Source of the DNA: Ignisphaera sp.
Lineage (GTDB): Archaea > Thermoproteota > Thermoprotei_A > Sulfolobales > Ignisphaeraceae
NCBI GenBank assembly: GCA_025058535.1
Contig: JANXEL010000028.1
Coordinates: 1-38,747, forward strand
DNA length: 38,747 nt
Reading direction: 5' to 3'
Within the stretch, counting starts at the first letter, position 1. Each line of letters starts with the position of its first letter. The notes beneath the pieces were generated by a model. It was not told the DNA's origin. It made no database searches and saw only the letters and a list, made by a program, of their open reading frames with translations. A program made the translations under genes and the position numbers. Shown piece by piece: positions 25,121 through 33,659 of this stretch.

Positions 25121-26761
25121 TTATTGAATATGTTGATAAAGCTTTAGCCTTTTTTTAACATGGATGAGCTCGCCATAAACAAGTCTATCACTTCCCACCT
25201 CTGATATACGGACGGCTGCTATAGTTCCTATAAATCTTGTTGATGCTCTAACGAGTACAACTGGCCCGTGTCTCACAGGATACGATACTAGATAGCGTGG
25301 ATTCCTGCTGTATCTAGAGGCGATCACAACGTCCACAACCCTATTTACAAGCCTGTACTTCTGAGCCCTGTTAAACTCTGTGACCAATCTGTAGAGCTTG
25401 GCCTTAGCTGGGTTCATCACAGCGGGCTCCGGCCTCGGATAATTGCCAAAGGCTGTGCACGGAAGGGGTGTGAATCTGTATAGCACAATCTTCTCTACAC
25501 CCAGAGATTTAAACTTGTCTATGCAGCCTAGAGTAATCTTAATATCTTCATTGCATTCAAATGGAACTCCGTGCATAAGGTAGACGTAAGGTCTTAGACC
25601 ATATCTGGATAGAAGCTCTACAGCTCTAATGCTGTCACTGCACGTTGATGGTCTTCCAATATATTTTAAAAGTCTATCGCTACAGCTCTCAACACCAATA
25701 TAAACAACAGTACCCCTGAGGTAATTACCGAGAATTTTAGCAACCTCCTCATTAATCAGGCACGGCTTGATATTCTCGATAGAAATCGTTGTAATGCCTT
25801 CAGAGACTTCTGTAATTGATGATAGGCTGGCTAGCAGCCTATCGATGGCATCTACGTTAGGCTTGGGATTGCAGGGATCGGTCAGCAAATCCTTAACTAG
25901 GAGATCCCTACCGTAGTCGAGAAAATCAGGTGCACTGAGGACAATTCTCGTAACACCTATTTTTGCAAGAGCTTTCACCTCCCTAGTCACACCATCTATA
26001 TCACGGGAGCGTGCAGGTCCGTGTATTACCGGTACACTACAATATCCACACCCAGGAGGTGTGTTAATAGGGCATCTAATCCTCAGATTGAGTGGTCCTG
26101 ATCTACATACATCGCAGTTTAGGCACGCATCTCCACCTACTGATGCAGGTCTATAGAAGTTGCTGCAGCCTCTAACAACCTCTACATACACTCTAGATGC
26201 CCAGTAGTAAGGGTACTTAGTAACGCTATCCACATCTGGCACTATCCTGTTTACCACATCTCTTGGTGCCCAAGGTCCTATCCCACCATCGACTATTTCC
26301 CCACTGGGCAGCTTTATAACCAACCCTGGCAGAGCCCCAACCTCCCTAACACTATATAGAATATCGTACAGGCTTCCATACCTGCTGAAAATATTGCTGA
26401 AGGTGACCTCAACCTCCCCTTTAAAAGCTATATCAAAATCGAGCTCCATTAATGAATTCGCATCGAGTGTGCCCGGACCTCCCAGCACCACAATACCACC
26501 TCTATTAACCTTGCGCCAAATCTCTATAATCCTTCTTACGGCCCCGACATCACTGACCATGTAGGATACGGCTAAAACATCGAAATCTCTAGCTGCACTT
26601 GGATTGGAAATAAATAATTCGTATGGCAGAAGGTCTACATGGTAACCATAGCTCTTCAGCAGAGAGGCTACGAGGCGCGGACCAACACCTATTACATCTA
26701 ATGTAGAAAGTCTCCTGCCTCTGCCTCTCGCATTTGCGTCGACAATGACGATCCTATCCAT
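25121..26761 (-). CDS. B12-binding-like / radical-SAM protein with a split cluster motif
   Basis: A 546-residue protein. Residues 20-150 look like a cobalamin-binding Rossmann domain (VGPRLVASLLKSYGY, VVLGGPGTLD, but no DxHxxG), as in COG1032 enzymes. A radical-SAM barrel follows. The usual RGCxxxCxxC site is interrupted: VEVVRGC has Cys199, and the CxPhiC pair is Cys238-Cys241 (GCGYCSVP), with an insert of about 38 residues carrying Cys213, 216, 219 and 230. SPOUT protein and C5-methyltransferase genes lie upstream. Known members methylate or rearrange varied substrates; the substrate is unknown here. Start ATG 26761. Confidence 0.82.
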   Translation of the reverse strand: MDRIVIVDANARGRGRRLSTLDVIGVGPRLVASLLKSYGYHVDLLPYELFISNPSAARDFDVLAVSYMVSDVGAVRRIIEIWRKVNRGGIVVLGGPGTLDANSLMELDFDIAFKGEVEVTFSNIFSRYGSLYDILYSVREVGALPGLVIKLPSGEIVDGGIGPWAPRDVVNRIVPDVDSVTKYPYYWASRVYVEVVRGCSNFYRPASVGGDACLNCDVCRSGPLNLRIRCPINTPPGCGYCSVPVIHGPARSRDIDGVTREVKALAKIGVTRIVLSAPDFLDYGRDLLVKDLLTDPCNPKPNVDAIDRLLASLSSITEVSEGITTISIENIKPCLINEEVAKILGNYLRGTVVYIGVESCSDRLLKYIGRPSTCSDSIRAVELLSRYGLRPYVYLMHGVPFECNEDIKITLGCIDKFKSLGVEKIVLYRFTPLPCTAFGNYPRPEPAVMNPAKAKLYRLVTEFNRAQKYRLVNRVVDVVIASRYSRNPRYLVSYPVRHGPVVLVRASTRFIGTIAAVRISEVGSDRLVYGELIHVKKRLKLYQHIQ

Positions 26762-26857
26762 TTCTCGACCCCGTTGACCTCAAGCCTTAAGCATTACCTA
26801 CTAGAGGTTTAGCGAACCTATGTTGGGATCTGTGTACAGAGTGCCGTATCACATATT

Positions 26858-27382
26858 TCACTGATTTTGACGTAGAATATCTGAACTCCCACTGTCGCAT
26901 CTCTGAAGATGAGCATAGATCTTAAGTAGGGAGGCTGTGGCCTCTGCTACTGCATTAGGTGAGAGCTTATCGTCAAATTCCTGTATCCGAGCTATATAAC
27001 CGTGTGAGAGGTCTTCTCTTGCAAACGGTGCTTCACCTGCCTGCACCACTATTGCAACACTATTCTCTAATTTATCCAGCAGCCTACTAACATCGTTGGC
27101 CTCCTTTGAGCTCTGAACCATAAACACTATGTTGCTTATACTTAGAAGCTCCTTCAGCTCATTAATGTGAGACAGAACGAGGAAGTTCTTTCCCAACTTA
27201 TATGCTATTCTGAAGACCTCTGGAACACCCACTTGAGCGGCTATACCAACAGGTTTTACAACTATAAATCCCCTAACTATACCAACTGAGTATGCAATCT
27301 TTGCTAGATCTACCAGCCTATGAGGGCTTGTGGGCGCGTATGCCACCAGATATACCTTTAGATCACTGCAGCCTCTCTCCAT
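26858..27382 (-). CDS. COG4080-type SPOUT-superfamily protein (once called RecB-family)
   Basis: A 174-residue protein with the pattern of an archaeal family first labelled RecB nuclease and later placed in the SPOUT RNA-methylase superfamily: VDLAKIAYSVG, FIVVKPVGIAAQVGVPEVFRIAYKLGK, then FLVLSHINELKELL. Function is unproven; the fold suggests S-adenosylmethionine-dependent RNA methylation, but no catalytic residue can be asserted. It starts 9 bp after the C5-methyltransferase stop, in the same direction, and is the last gene of the MBF1-HflX-Trm56-TFE cluster. The C-terminal 20 residues are less conserved-looking and may be lineage-specific. Confidence 0.7.
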   Translation of the reverse strand: MERGCSDLKVYLVAYAPTSPHRLVDLAKIAYSVGIVRGFIVVKPVGIAAQVGVPEVFRIAYKLGKNFLVLSHINELKELLSISNIVFMVQSSKEANDVSRLLDKLENSVAIVVQAGEAPFAREDLSHGYIARIQEFDDKLSPNAVAEATASLLKIYAHLQRCDSGSSDILRQNQ

Positions 27383-27391
27383 ATCTGACGC

Positions 27392-28348
27392 CTAGAGGAA
27401 GTACAGTTTAAGCAAGTATTCAGCTATTGCGCGGGATAGTGGTGGAGGAACGGATTCGCCAACCTGGTTATATTGCTGCTCCCTGCCGCCAACGAACAAG
27501 TGATCATCAGGGTAACCCATCAGCCTAGCCTGCTCCCTTACGGTGAGGAGCCTATCTTCGTAGGGATGTATAAATCTCGATGAACCTAGAACCGTTGGTG
27601 CAATATCGTTAGGATTTAGTCTTACGAAATTGGGTAGCCTTCTGGATGCCCCTTGGTAGTAGTACATAGCCTTACCTACCTTAATCCTTGCAATTTTCTT
27701 CAATCTTCTTTCGCTAATTGGAACCACTTCGTGGTTTGGTACGTATGATGTTTCTGGAGGTGGCAGATCCTTAAGAGCATCCTCTACAGTCATACGTTCA
27801 TTTAATGGTGTGGGATTCATTATAACATTTGAAATGAATAGCCTTGTCCTCCTACTTGGAGTGCCAAAGTCTTCAGCCCTTAGAATATTGAAGAATACCC
27901 TGCTGTACCCCACATATTCAAACTCCCTCTTTACAGCGCTTCTCAGAGCGCCATCAGCCAGCGGTGGCACATTTTCCATCACAAATATTTTTGGCTTTAT
28001 CTCACCAACGATTCTCACAAATTCTAGCGTTAGAATTCCGAGGGGATCTCTGTATAGACGATCGAGAGGGTTCGGCTCTCTATTTGGGTTAGCACCCGTG
28101 AAGGGTTCGCATGGTGGACTCCCGATAACCACATCAGGCTTAAAACCTAGTATATGCTGGATATCTCGTCCACTCACATCACGTATATCCTCGACGAGGA
28201 CTGCAGCTCTAGAGAAGTTGAGTTTATAGGTTTTGCCACACGCCTCATCATTATCAATAGCGAGAGCTATATTGAATCCAGCTTCGCTAAAACCCCTTGC
28301 AAAACCTCCACCACCACTAAAGAGATCTACGACCGTAGGGCTCTCCAT
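27392..28348 (-). CDS. C5-cytosine methyltransferase, no restriction partner
   Basis: A 318-residue m5C methyltransferase. Motif I DLFSGGGGFARGF (8-20), motif IV GSPPCEPF with nucleophile Cys80, motif VI ENVPP (Glu125), motif VIII SRRTRLF (165-171), and motifs IX/X RLLTVREQARLMGYP and QVGESVPPPLSRAIA near the end are in order. The target-recognition region (about 180-260) is short. The PPCEPF loop has Glu where most enzymes have Gln, and motif X has GES instead of GNS. No endonuclease gene is near; the gene lies 11 bp after TFE in a transcription/RNA-modification cluster. DNA target is the default reading; an RNA target, as for Dnmt2, is possible. Confidence 0.88.
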   Translation of the reverse strand: MESPTVVDLFSGGGGFARGFSEAGFNIALAIDNDEACGKTYKLNFSRAAVLVEDIRDVSGRDIQHILGFKPDVVIGSPPCEPFTGANPNREPNPLDRLYRDPLGILTLEFVRIVGEIKPKIFVMENVPPLADGALRSAVKREFEYVGYSRVFFNILRAEDFGTPSRRTRLFISNVIMNPTPLNERMTVEDALKDLPPPETSYVPNHEVVPISERRLKKIARIKVGKAMYYYQGASRRLPNFVRLNPNDIAPTVLGSSRFIHPYEDRLLTVREQARLMGYPDDHLFVGGREQQYNQVGESVPPPLSRAIAEYLLKLYFL

Positions 28349-28359
28349 GGAACCTCCAT

Positions 28360-28860
28360 CTACACTCTACGAATTGATGAGAGCGCTTCAATTAGACTTC
28401 TAAGGTACCGTACCGTTCTAGAGTTGTCAACCTCTATCAGTTCAGAGCCGCACTGTATACATCTAAAATTATTCTCGAATGCTTCATCAAATGTGTACCT
28501 AGATAGGTCGTTGGGACACATGTAGAAGGTTTGCGAGGCTTCGTATGTCAGGCGCTCATTTAAAACCCTTATAACCTCATCCATCCTTCTACTAATGCTC
28601 TGCCTCAGCATGTCCATATCGGTATACCAGTAATAGTTGTACCACCTACTATCGCTTTTAGTCATTCTCGTATAGGCTACAAAACCCTGCTTAGATAGTT
28701 CATAGAGCAGCTTTCTAACATCGTTTGCTCTTAGATTCAGCTCTTGTGAGAGCTCTTCATCACTCTTTCCACCCTGTGAGTTTAGCAGTGCTTCAACTAT
28801 CCTCCTACCATTCTCTCCAGCGAGGGCCTCTACAACCTTTAGTATTATGCTTTCACCCAA
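28360..28860 (-). CDS. tfe: Transcription factor E, alpha subunit
   Basis: A 166-residue general transcription factor that helps promoter opening, related to eukaryotic TFIIE-alpha. The N-terminal winged helix (about 5-85; LNLRANDVRKLLYELSKQGF, then RWYNYYWYT) is clear. The C-terminal zinc ribbon has Cys115-x2-Asp118 instead of the usual CxxC, then Cys134-x2-Cys137, so one ligand is an Asp or the ribbon binds zinc differently. Start is TTG 28860; GGTGAG 5 nt upstream is the ribosome site, and it overlaps the aTrm56 stop by 8 bases. Co-transcription with aTrm56 and HflX follows from the spacing. Confidence 0.9.
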   Translation of the reverse strand: MGESIILKVVEALAGENGRRIVEALLNSQGGKSDEELSQELNLRANDVRKLLYELSKQGFVAYTRMTKSDSRWYNYYWYTDMDMLRQSISRRMDEVIRVLNERLTYEASQTFYMCPNDLSRYTFDEAFENNFRCIQCGSELIEVDNSRTVRYLRSLIEALSSIRRV

Positions 28861-29380
28861 CTTTTCTCACCACTTTACCTTTCGCAGAGGGTATAATATA
28901 GTATTTTGCATCATGAAAGCAGAGCTCGAGCTCAACTCCCTTCCAGAGTCTATCGAGGAAAATTGCCAGTGCTGAAACCTCTGAATGTGGCTGACTCCCT
29001 ATAGCTACGTTGTAGTCTGAAAGCTCATAGAATACTCTCTCAACTTTTTCAGCTCCAACTATAACAAGAATCTCCTGACACCTGCTGGTAACATCGCTTA
29101 TGATCTTGCTCACGGGTAGCCCATACATAGTTAGATGTATAACACAGGCTTTCCTTTCCTTAAACTCCTTAATTGTGCCCAGTGGATCGATATTATCATA
29201 TACTCTGAAGTAGCCTCCACCCCATCTATCGATAACCCTACTGATGCTTCTAGTAATCGATGTATCGCTGACATCTGCCAGAAAGAGTGCCTTAGCTCCA
29301 AAGGCTCTGGCTACGAGTGCAACATGTGTTGTGACTCTACGATCTCTACCAGGTCTATGACCAAGTCTGAGTACGTACAC
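28853..29380 (-). CDS. trm56: tRNA (cytidine-2'-O-)-methyltransferase, aTrm56
   Basis: A SPOUT methyltransferase that puts a 2'-O-methyl on C56 in the T-loop of tRNA, stabilising the elbow at high temperature. The family signature is LRLGHRPGRDRRVTTHVALV near the N terminus, then GAKALFLADV; SAM-binding knot residues are in LVIVGAEKV, and IGSQPHSEVSALAIFLDRL closes the domain. I place the start at GTG 29380 (VYVLRLGHR) because that matches relatives and avoids a 37-bp overlap with HflX; the frame extends to ATG 29431, which is the alternative. It overlaps TFE by 8 bp. Confidence 0.9.
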   Translation of the reverse strand: MYVLRLGHRPGRDRRVTTHVALVARAFGAKALFLADVSDTSITRSISRVIDRWGGGYFRVYDNIDPLGTIKEFKERKACVIHLTMYGLPVSKIISDVTSRCQEILVIVGAEKVERVFYELSDYNVAIGSQPHSEVSALAIFLDRLWKGVELELCFHDAKYYIIPSAKGKVVRKVG

Positions 29381-29394
29381 ATCTCTGTTGAATA

Positions 29395-30489
29395 TTAGCT
29401 GTGCATTGTGTTCCTCTGGACATAGCGACATAGGCTATCCTTAACAGTATTTATATTTATCTTCTTTAAAGCTGATAGAGGCACTACGTCAACCAGTGAA
29501 ACTAGATGTTTCCCAAAATATTCCTCCACACTCCTTCTATATTCATCAATCCTTATACCATCCAGAAGGTCGATTTTATTTATTATGACAATCATTGGCT
29601 TCCCGAGAGCGCCAATATCCCTCAGAATTCTTAGCGAGGTATCTATCTCTGAGAAGAGTCTCTCTAGCTCTTTACTACCATCAATAACGAGTAGAATTGC
29701 ATCAGCACTGCTTATCTCCTCTAGAACAGCTCTAAACGACTCTATAATATCTATTGGAATCTCTCTTACAAACCCCACTGTATCTATAAGAACGAATGTA
29801 GTGTTACAGTATCTAATGGCGTACGATTTAGTTGATAGTGTTGTAAACATTTCATCCCCCGTTGGTTTACTCAGGTTCGTTAACGCGTTGAATAGCGTCG
29901 TTTTTCCAGCATTTGTGTAGCCAACTATGGCTATGTGTACATATCCTGCAGATCTCCTCTTCTCACGTTCAACGATTCTCCTAGCTCTAAGGTTCTCAAG
30001 CTCTCTGCTTATCTTGGCTATGCGCCTCTTGATGTGCCTATAATACACATCTACAGCATATCTACCCATGCTTAGAAAGCCTGGCAGCTCCCCCATTTTA
30101 ACTCTCCGGATCCATTCACGAACAAGTGGCAGTTCGTGCTTTAATCTAGCCATCTCAATCTGTAGTAAGGCTTCTTTAGATCCTGCATGCTGCTGGAAGA
30201 TTGTTAGGATTAGCATCACCTTATCGATCACATCTACCTTCAATTCCTTAGCTAGACATGTTACCTGCCTAGGCTTTAGCTCGGCATAGATGCATATTCT
30301 CTTAATAGAGTTACCTTCTACAAGCTGTTTCAATCTTGCTATCCTACCTGGGGTTAAAAAGCATGCACTATCAATCTTTTTCACACTAATGACCTCCTTT
30401 GGATAGAACCCTGCCTCCCTTACGAGCGATGCAATCTCATCAATACTAACCATGGAGTCTGCCTTAACTATAAGTATGGTTGGCTCCAT
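29395..30489 (-). CDS. hflX: GTPase HflX
   Basis: A 364-residue ribosome-associated GTPase of the Obg-HflX superfamily. An N-terminal HflX domain (about 1-110) and coiled-coil linker (SRELENLRARR) precede the G domain: P-loop GYTNAGKT (190-197), G3 DTVGF (236-240), G4 NKID (304-307), and a C-terminal helix. Homologues split or rescue stalled 70S ribosomes. It sits 18 bp after MBF1, which has ribosome-linked roles in archaea too, and just before aTrm56, so this looks like a translation/transcription operon. Confidence 0.93.
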   Translation of the reverse strand: MEPTILIVKADSMVSIDEIASLVREAGFYPKEVISVKKIDSACFLTPGRIARLKQLVEGNSIKRICIYAELKPRQVTCLAKELKVDVIDKVMLILTIFQQHAGSKEALLQIEMARLKHELPLVREWIRRVKMGELPGFLSMGRYAVDVYYRHIKRRIAKISRELENLRARRIVEREKRRSAGYVHIAIVGYTNAGKTTLFNALTNLSKPTGDEMFTTLSTKSYAIRYCNTTFVLIDTVGFVREIPIDIIESFRAVLEEISSADAILLVIDGSKELERLFSEIDTSLRILRDIGALGKPMIVIINKIDLLDGIRIDEYRRSVEEYFGKHLVSLVDVVPLSALKKININTVKDSLCRYVQRNTMHS

Positions 30490-30507
30490 CCGTTATACCT
30501 TGTGCTG

Positions 30508-31080
30508 CTACCTATCTATTCTAACATCTACTATCTCACCTAGAGTTACATACTTCTGAACTTTCTGCTGTCTAAGCTCTTCTTCAACAGATGGCATGAG
30601 AAGCTTTACGCCAAGGACCTCTTCAAACTTCCTAGCAAGTTCTAGTGTCGGTCGAAGCTTGCCGCCTTCAATTCTCTTTATAATATTCTCACTCACCTTT
30701 ACCCTGCTAGCTAGTACTGATTGACTCCAACCCAGTTTCTCCCTGGCTCTGCGAATCCGCTCGGCATAATCATCCACGAGCTCCATGTTCTGAGCCACAC
30801 CAGATCTAGCACCAGTGTTAGAAGAGCTCTTTGCGCCCACTGTTTGCTGCTTAGCCCTACTGTCCGTAGTAGTAGCTGCTTGCTGCAGGTATCCGGCAGG
30901 TTTTGATTTTGTGGGATTCTGCTGAGCATCTTGCCTCCGTCTACTGCCTCTAGACTCTATTCGCGTGAAGCAACTGCTGCAAACTGTAAGTGTAGATCCC
31001 TCTATACTTGTATGATGCTCCCTACCCTTTTCGACAGATGCCCCGCATATATCACAATACACAAACTCCTTTACCTGCAA
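30508..31080 (-). CDS. Multiprotein bridging factor 1 (aMBF1)
   Basis: A 190-residue protein with the archaeal MBF1 layout: an N-terminal zinc ribbon (Cys9/Cys12 and Cys34/Cys37), a long Ser/Thr/Gln-rich linker (about 42-100), and a C-terminal HTH_3 domain (YAERIRRAREKLGWSQSVLA, then KIRPTL-like recognition end). MBF1 in archaea binds the 30S ribosome and, less certainly, aids transcription. Start is TTG 31080; I see no better start downstream before the first Cys. An AT-rich stretch at 31105-31117 serves as TATA box. It heads a leftward unit leading to HflX and is divergent from PAN. Confidence 0.9.
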   Translation of the reverse strand: MQVKEFVYCDICGASVEKGREHHTSIEGSTLTVCSSCFTRIESRGSRRRQDAQQNPTKSKPAGYLQQAATTTDSRAKQQTVGAKSSSNTGARSGVAQNMELVDDYAERIRRAREKLGWSQSVLASRVKVSENIIKRIEGGKLRPTLELARKFEEVLGVKLLMPSVEEELRQQKVQKYVTLGEIVDVRIDR

Positions 31081-31173
31081 CTATCACACACCCAGAGTCT
31101 CTGAAGTAAATTTTTGAGAAAAACTGTTTTTAGCTTTATACCCGTTGCAAATTTTAATGTAGTGGTGCGCTCA

Positions 31174-32388
31174 ATGAGTGTTGAGGATAATGAAGGAGCT
31201 GAGAATATATATGGTAGAGCAGATATAAGAATTAGAGAACAGGAATCGGAGATTCTGCTACTAAGGGAAATCGTGAAGAAGTATAAGGAAGAGCTTGAGT
31301 ACTACAAGGCACAAGTTGAAAAGCTCATGGCACCGCCGCTCATAGAGGCCACGCTGCTGGAGGTTCTACCCAATGATAGAGCGCTAGTGAAGAGCTCATC
31401 AGGTCCAGTGCTAATTGTTCAGATACTTGAAACAGTTGATAGAACAATGCTGAGGCCGGGGGCTTCGGTAGCGTTGAATCAGAGAGGCTCTGCTGTAGTT
31501 GAAGTCCTACCTAGGATTGAGGATCCGTATGTAAAGGCCTTTGAGGTTATTGAAAGGCCTAATGTGAGCTATGGTGATATAGGTGGTTTAGAGGAGCAAA
31601 TATTAGAGCTGAGAGAGTCTGTAGAGCTTCCGTTGAAGAATCCGCACATATTTCGTGCTATGGGTATAGAGCCTCCAAAGGGTATTCTCCTACACGGCCC
31701 CCCTGGCTGTGGTAAGACACTTCTTGCCAAGGCCGTAGCCCACGAGGTCAATGCAACCTTTATAAGAATTGTTGCCTCCGAACTCGCGCAGAAGTTCATT
31801 GGCGAGGGTGCTAGAATTGTTAAGGAGGTATTCAGCTCAGCTAGAAGGAAGGCTCCCTCGATTATATTAATAGACGAGATAGATGCTATAGCTTCAAAGA
31901 GGCTTGACATCGGTACAAGTGGTGAGAGGGAGATACACAGAACACTAACTCAGCTTCTAGCTGAGCTAGACGGTTTTGACCCCCTCGATAATGTCAAGGT
32001 GATAGCTACAACAAATAGGATAGACGTTCTAGATCCAGCAATTCTAAGGCCTGGTAGATTTGATAGAATTATAGAGATTCCCCTTCCTGGCTTAAGGGGA
32101 AGGTATGAAATATTTAAGATCCACACCCGGAGAATGCCCTTATCTAGCGACGTTGATTTGGTGGAGCTATCGAAGCTTACAGAGGGTGCTACGGGTGCTG
32201 ATATAAGGGCTCTTTGCACCGAAGCTGCACTGAGGGCAATAAGGGTAGGTAGAGAAGTTGTGTATAGAGAGGACTTTGTAGAGGCTATGGAGAAGGTGAT
32301 AAAAAAGAGATATAGACCGTATACATTCTTCTACGGCACAAGTAACACAGATAGAGGTGCGGAAAAGTCTAATAAATATCATCTATAG
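31174..32388 (+). CDS. pan: Proteasome-activating nucleotidase PAN
   Basis: A 404-residue AAA+ unfoldase that feeds proteins to the 20S proteasome. Layout: N-terminal coiled coil (about 15-50), OB domain, then AAA+ core with Walker A GPPGCGKT (175-182), Walker B LIDE (Asp234, Glu235), pore loop KFIGEG, and second-region-of-homology [19 protein letters not shown]. The C terminus ends KYHL, so the usual HbYX motif that docks into the proteasome alpha ring is absent. Start ATG 31174 has GGTG 6 nt upstream and TTTATA at about 31135 as TATA box; TTG 31114 is less likely. PUA and PAC2 genes follow within 17 bp and 2 bp, forming one operon. Confidence 0.93.
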   Translation: MSVEDNEGAENIYGRADIRIREQESEILLLREIVKKYKEELEYYKAQVEKLMAPPLIEATLLEVLPNDRALVKSSSGPVLIVQILETVDRTMLRPGASVALNQRGSAVVEVLPRIEDPYVKAFEVIERPNVSYGDIGGLEEQILELRESVELPLKNPHIFRAMGIEPPKGILLHGPPGCGKTLLAKAVAHEVNATFIRIVASELAQKFIGEGARIVKEVFSSARRKAPSIILIDEIDAIASKRLDIGTSGEREIHRTLTQLLAELDGFDPLDNVKVIATTNRIDVLDPAILRPGRFDRIIEIPLPGLRGRYEIFKIHTRRMPLSSDVDLVELSKLTEGATGADIRALCTEAALRAIRVGREVVYREDFVEAMEKVIKKRYRPYTFFYGTSNTDRGAEKSNKYHL

Positions 32389-32405
32389 AGGATGTGCCTT
32401 AGTTG

Positions 32406-32912
32406 ATGGGTTTAGAATGCGCTGAATTGAGCTGCAAAGTCCTTAATATATTGAAGAAACTCATAGCCTACCAGTACGGATTGGAGGCCTCTAAAGTATT
32501 TAATGAGGTAGATAGAAGTCTACTGAGGGTCTGCTACTCAAAGAACACTATGAGAATTAGATGCGTGCTCTATGAAGATGGCAAAGTATTTATTACTATC
32601 AGGGCCTCTGACTATATGATCATACCACACATCTCATTTGCAAAATATCTACATAAGAGCCTCCCCTTTCCAAGTTACAGAATTGTTGTGCTGAATGAAT
32701 TTGTAGAGGACATACTAAACAGCTACACAGTATTCTCGAGACACATAGTGTCAGGCGATCCGCGTATAAGACCTTACGATGAGGTGATGGTTGTTAACGA
32801 GAATGATAGCTTAATAGCTGTCGGTAGAACACTTCTAGACTACGAGAGCATAATTACAGCAACTAGGGGTGTAGCTGTTCAAATTCGCGAAAAATGTGCA
32901 AAGGGGTGCTGA
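32406..32912 (+). CDS. Stand-alone PUA-domain protein
   Basis: A protein of about 168 residues between PAN and PAC2. The C-terminal half (about 100-165) reads as a PUA RNA-binding domain: VFSRHIVSGDPRIRPYDEVMVV, then GRTL and ATRGVAVQIREK. The N-terminal half is an alpha/beta region I do not recognise; the layout recalls Nip7-like and COG1370-type archaeal proteins. Start ATG 32406 (or TTG 32403), 17 bp past PAN. Linked to the proteasome by operon only; an RNA role is inferred from the PUA domain. Possibly it supplies the PUA function that the nearby TGT lacks. Confidence 0.65.
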   Translation: MGLECAELSCKVLNILKKLIAYQYGLEASKVFNEVDRSLLRVCYSKNTMRIRCVLYEDGKVFITIRASDYMIIPHISFAKYLHKSLPFPSYRIVVLNEFVEDILNSYTVFSRHIVSGDPRIRPYDEVMVVNENDSLIAVGRTLLDYESIITATRGVAVQIREKCAKGC

Positions 32913-32914
32913 AC

Positions 32915-33643
32915 ATGAAAGGCTATAGAACAAGTATAGTAAAGTCTGTTCAATTTAACACAGCTCCAATACTTGTAACAGGTTTCCATGGATATGGAGC
33001 TGTAGGGTATCTAGCAACAAGGTATATAGTTTCAAAGCTCAACATGGAGTTGATCGGCTTCATAGAGGCACCGCTTGTCGTAGATTTCACGTCAATAGAG
33101 GATTACGGGCTTAGCAAACCACATGAAATATTTATAAAACAATTAAATGATGTTGAAATAGTAGCCTTGCTAAATAGGATAAATCCTGATAGAAAGTTTA
33201 TGGCCAGCTACATTAAAGCCTTTATAGATATGGTAAGACTGTTCAACGTGAAAGAAATCTTCCTCATAGGAGGTCTGGATGTTAGGTTCCGTGAAGATAA
33301 GGAGGAATTTAGATGGCTAAAAACCAAGTCGAGTAAAAGGAGTCTAGATGCACCGTACTTCATGAAAGGAGCCTACATTGTTGGACCGCTGGCATCGATG
33401 CTTCTAGCCCTTGAGGAGCATGGTGTTTCAGCCACAGCAATTTTCCCCTACACAGAGCCGGAAAGCATCGACCATAGAGCTGCGGCTTCAGCCATAAAAG
33501 TGCTATCGTCTATTCTTGGCATAGATATAGACGTTAGTGAACTTGTAAACTATGCTGAAAAAATTGAGGAAATGGAGAAGCTGATTCAAAGCATGCAACT
33601 TCAACAATCAGTTGAAAGGAAGGAGAGCATGATGCACACGTAA
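32915..33643 (+). CDS. PAC2-family protein (proteasome assembly chaperone-like)
   Basis: A protein of 242 residues of the archaeal PAC2 family, related to eukaryotic proteasome assembly chaperone 2. Signatures include FHGYGAVGYLATRYIV near the N terminus, EIFLIGGLDV, GPLASMLLALEEHGV and ATAIFPYTEPESIDHRAA. A short coiled coil (KIEEMEKLIQSMQLQQ) ends it. ATG 32915 lies 2 bp after the PUA gene stop with GGGGTG (32903-32908) 6 nt upstream, so it is preferred over ATG 32894. The operon with PAN supports a proteasome role, which is otherwise family inference. Confidence 0.85.
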   Translation: MKGYRTSIVKSVQFNTAPILVTGFHGYGAVGYLATRYIVSKLNMELIGFIEAPLVVDFTSIEDYGLSKPHEIFIKQLNDVEIVALLNRINPDRKFMASYIKAFIDMVRLFNVKEIFLIGGLDVRFREDKEEFRWLKTKSSKRSLDAPYFMKGAYIVGPLASMLLALEEHGVSATAIFPYTEPESIDHRAAASAIKVLSSILGIDIDVSELVNYAEKIEEMEKLIQSMQLQQSVERKESMMHT

Positions 33644-33659
33644 TTGATATAGTGACTCG

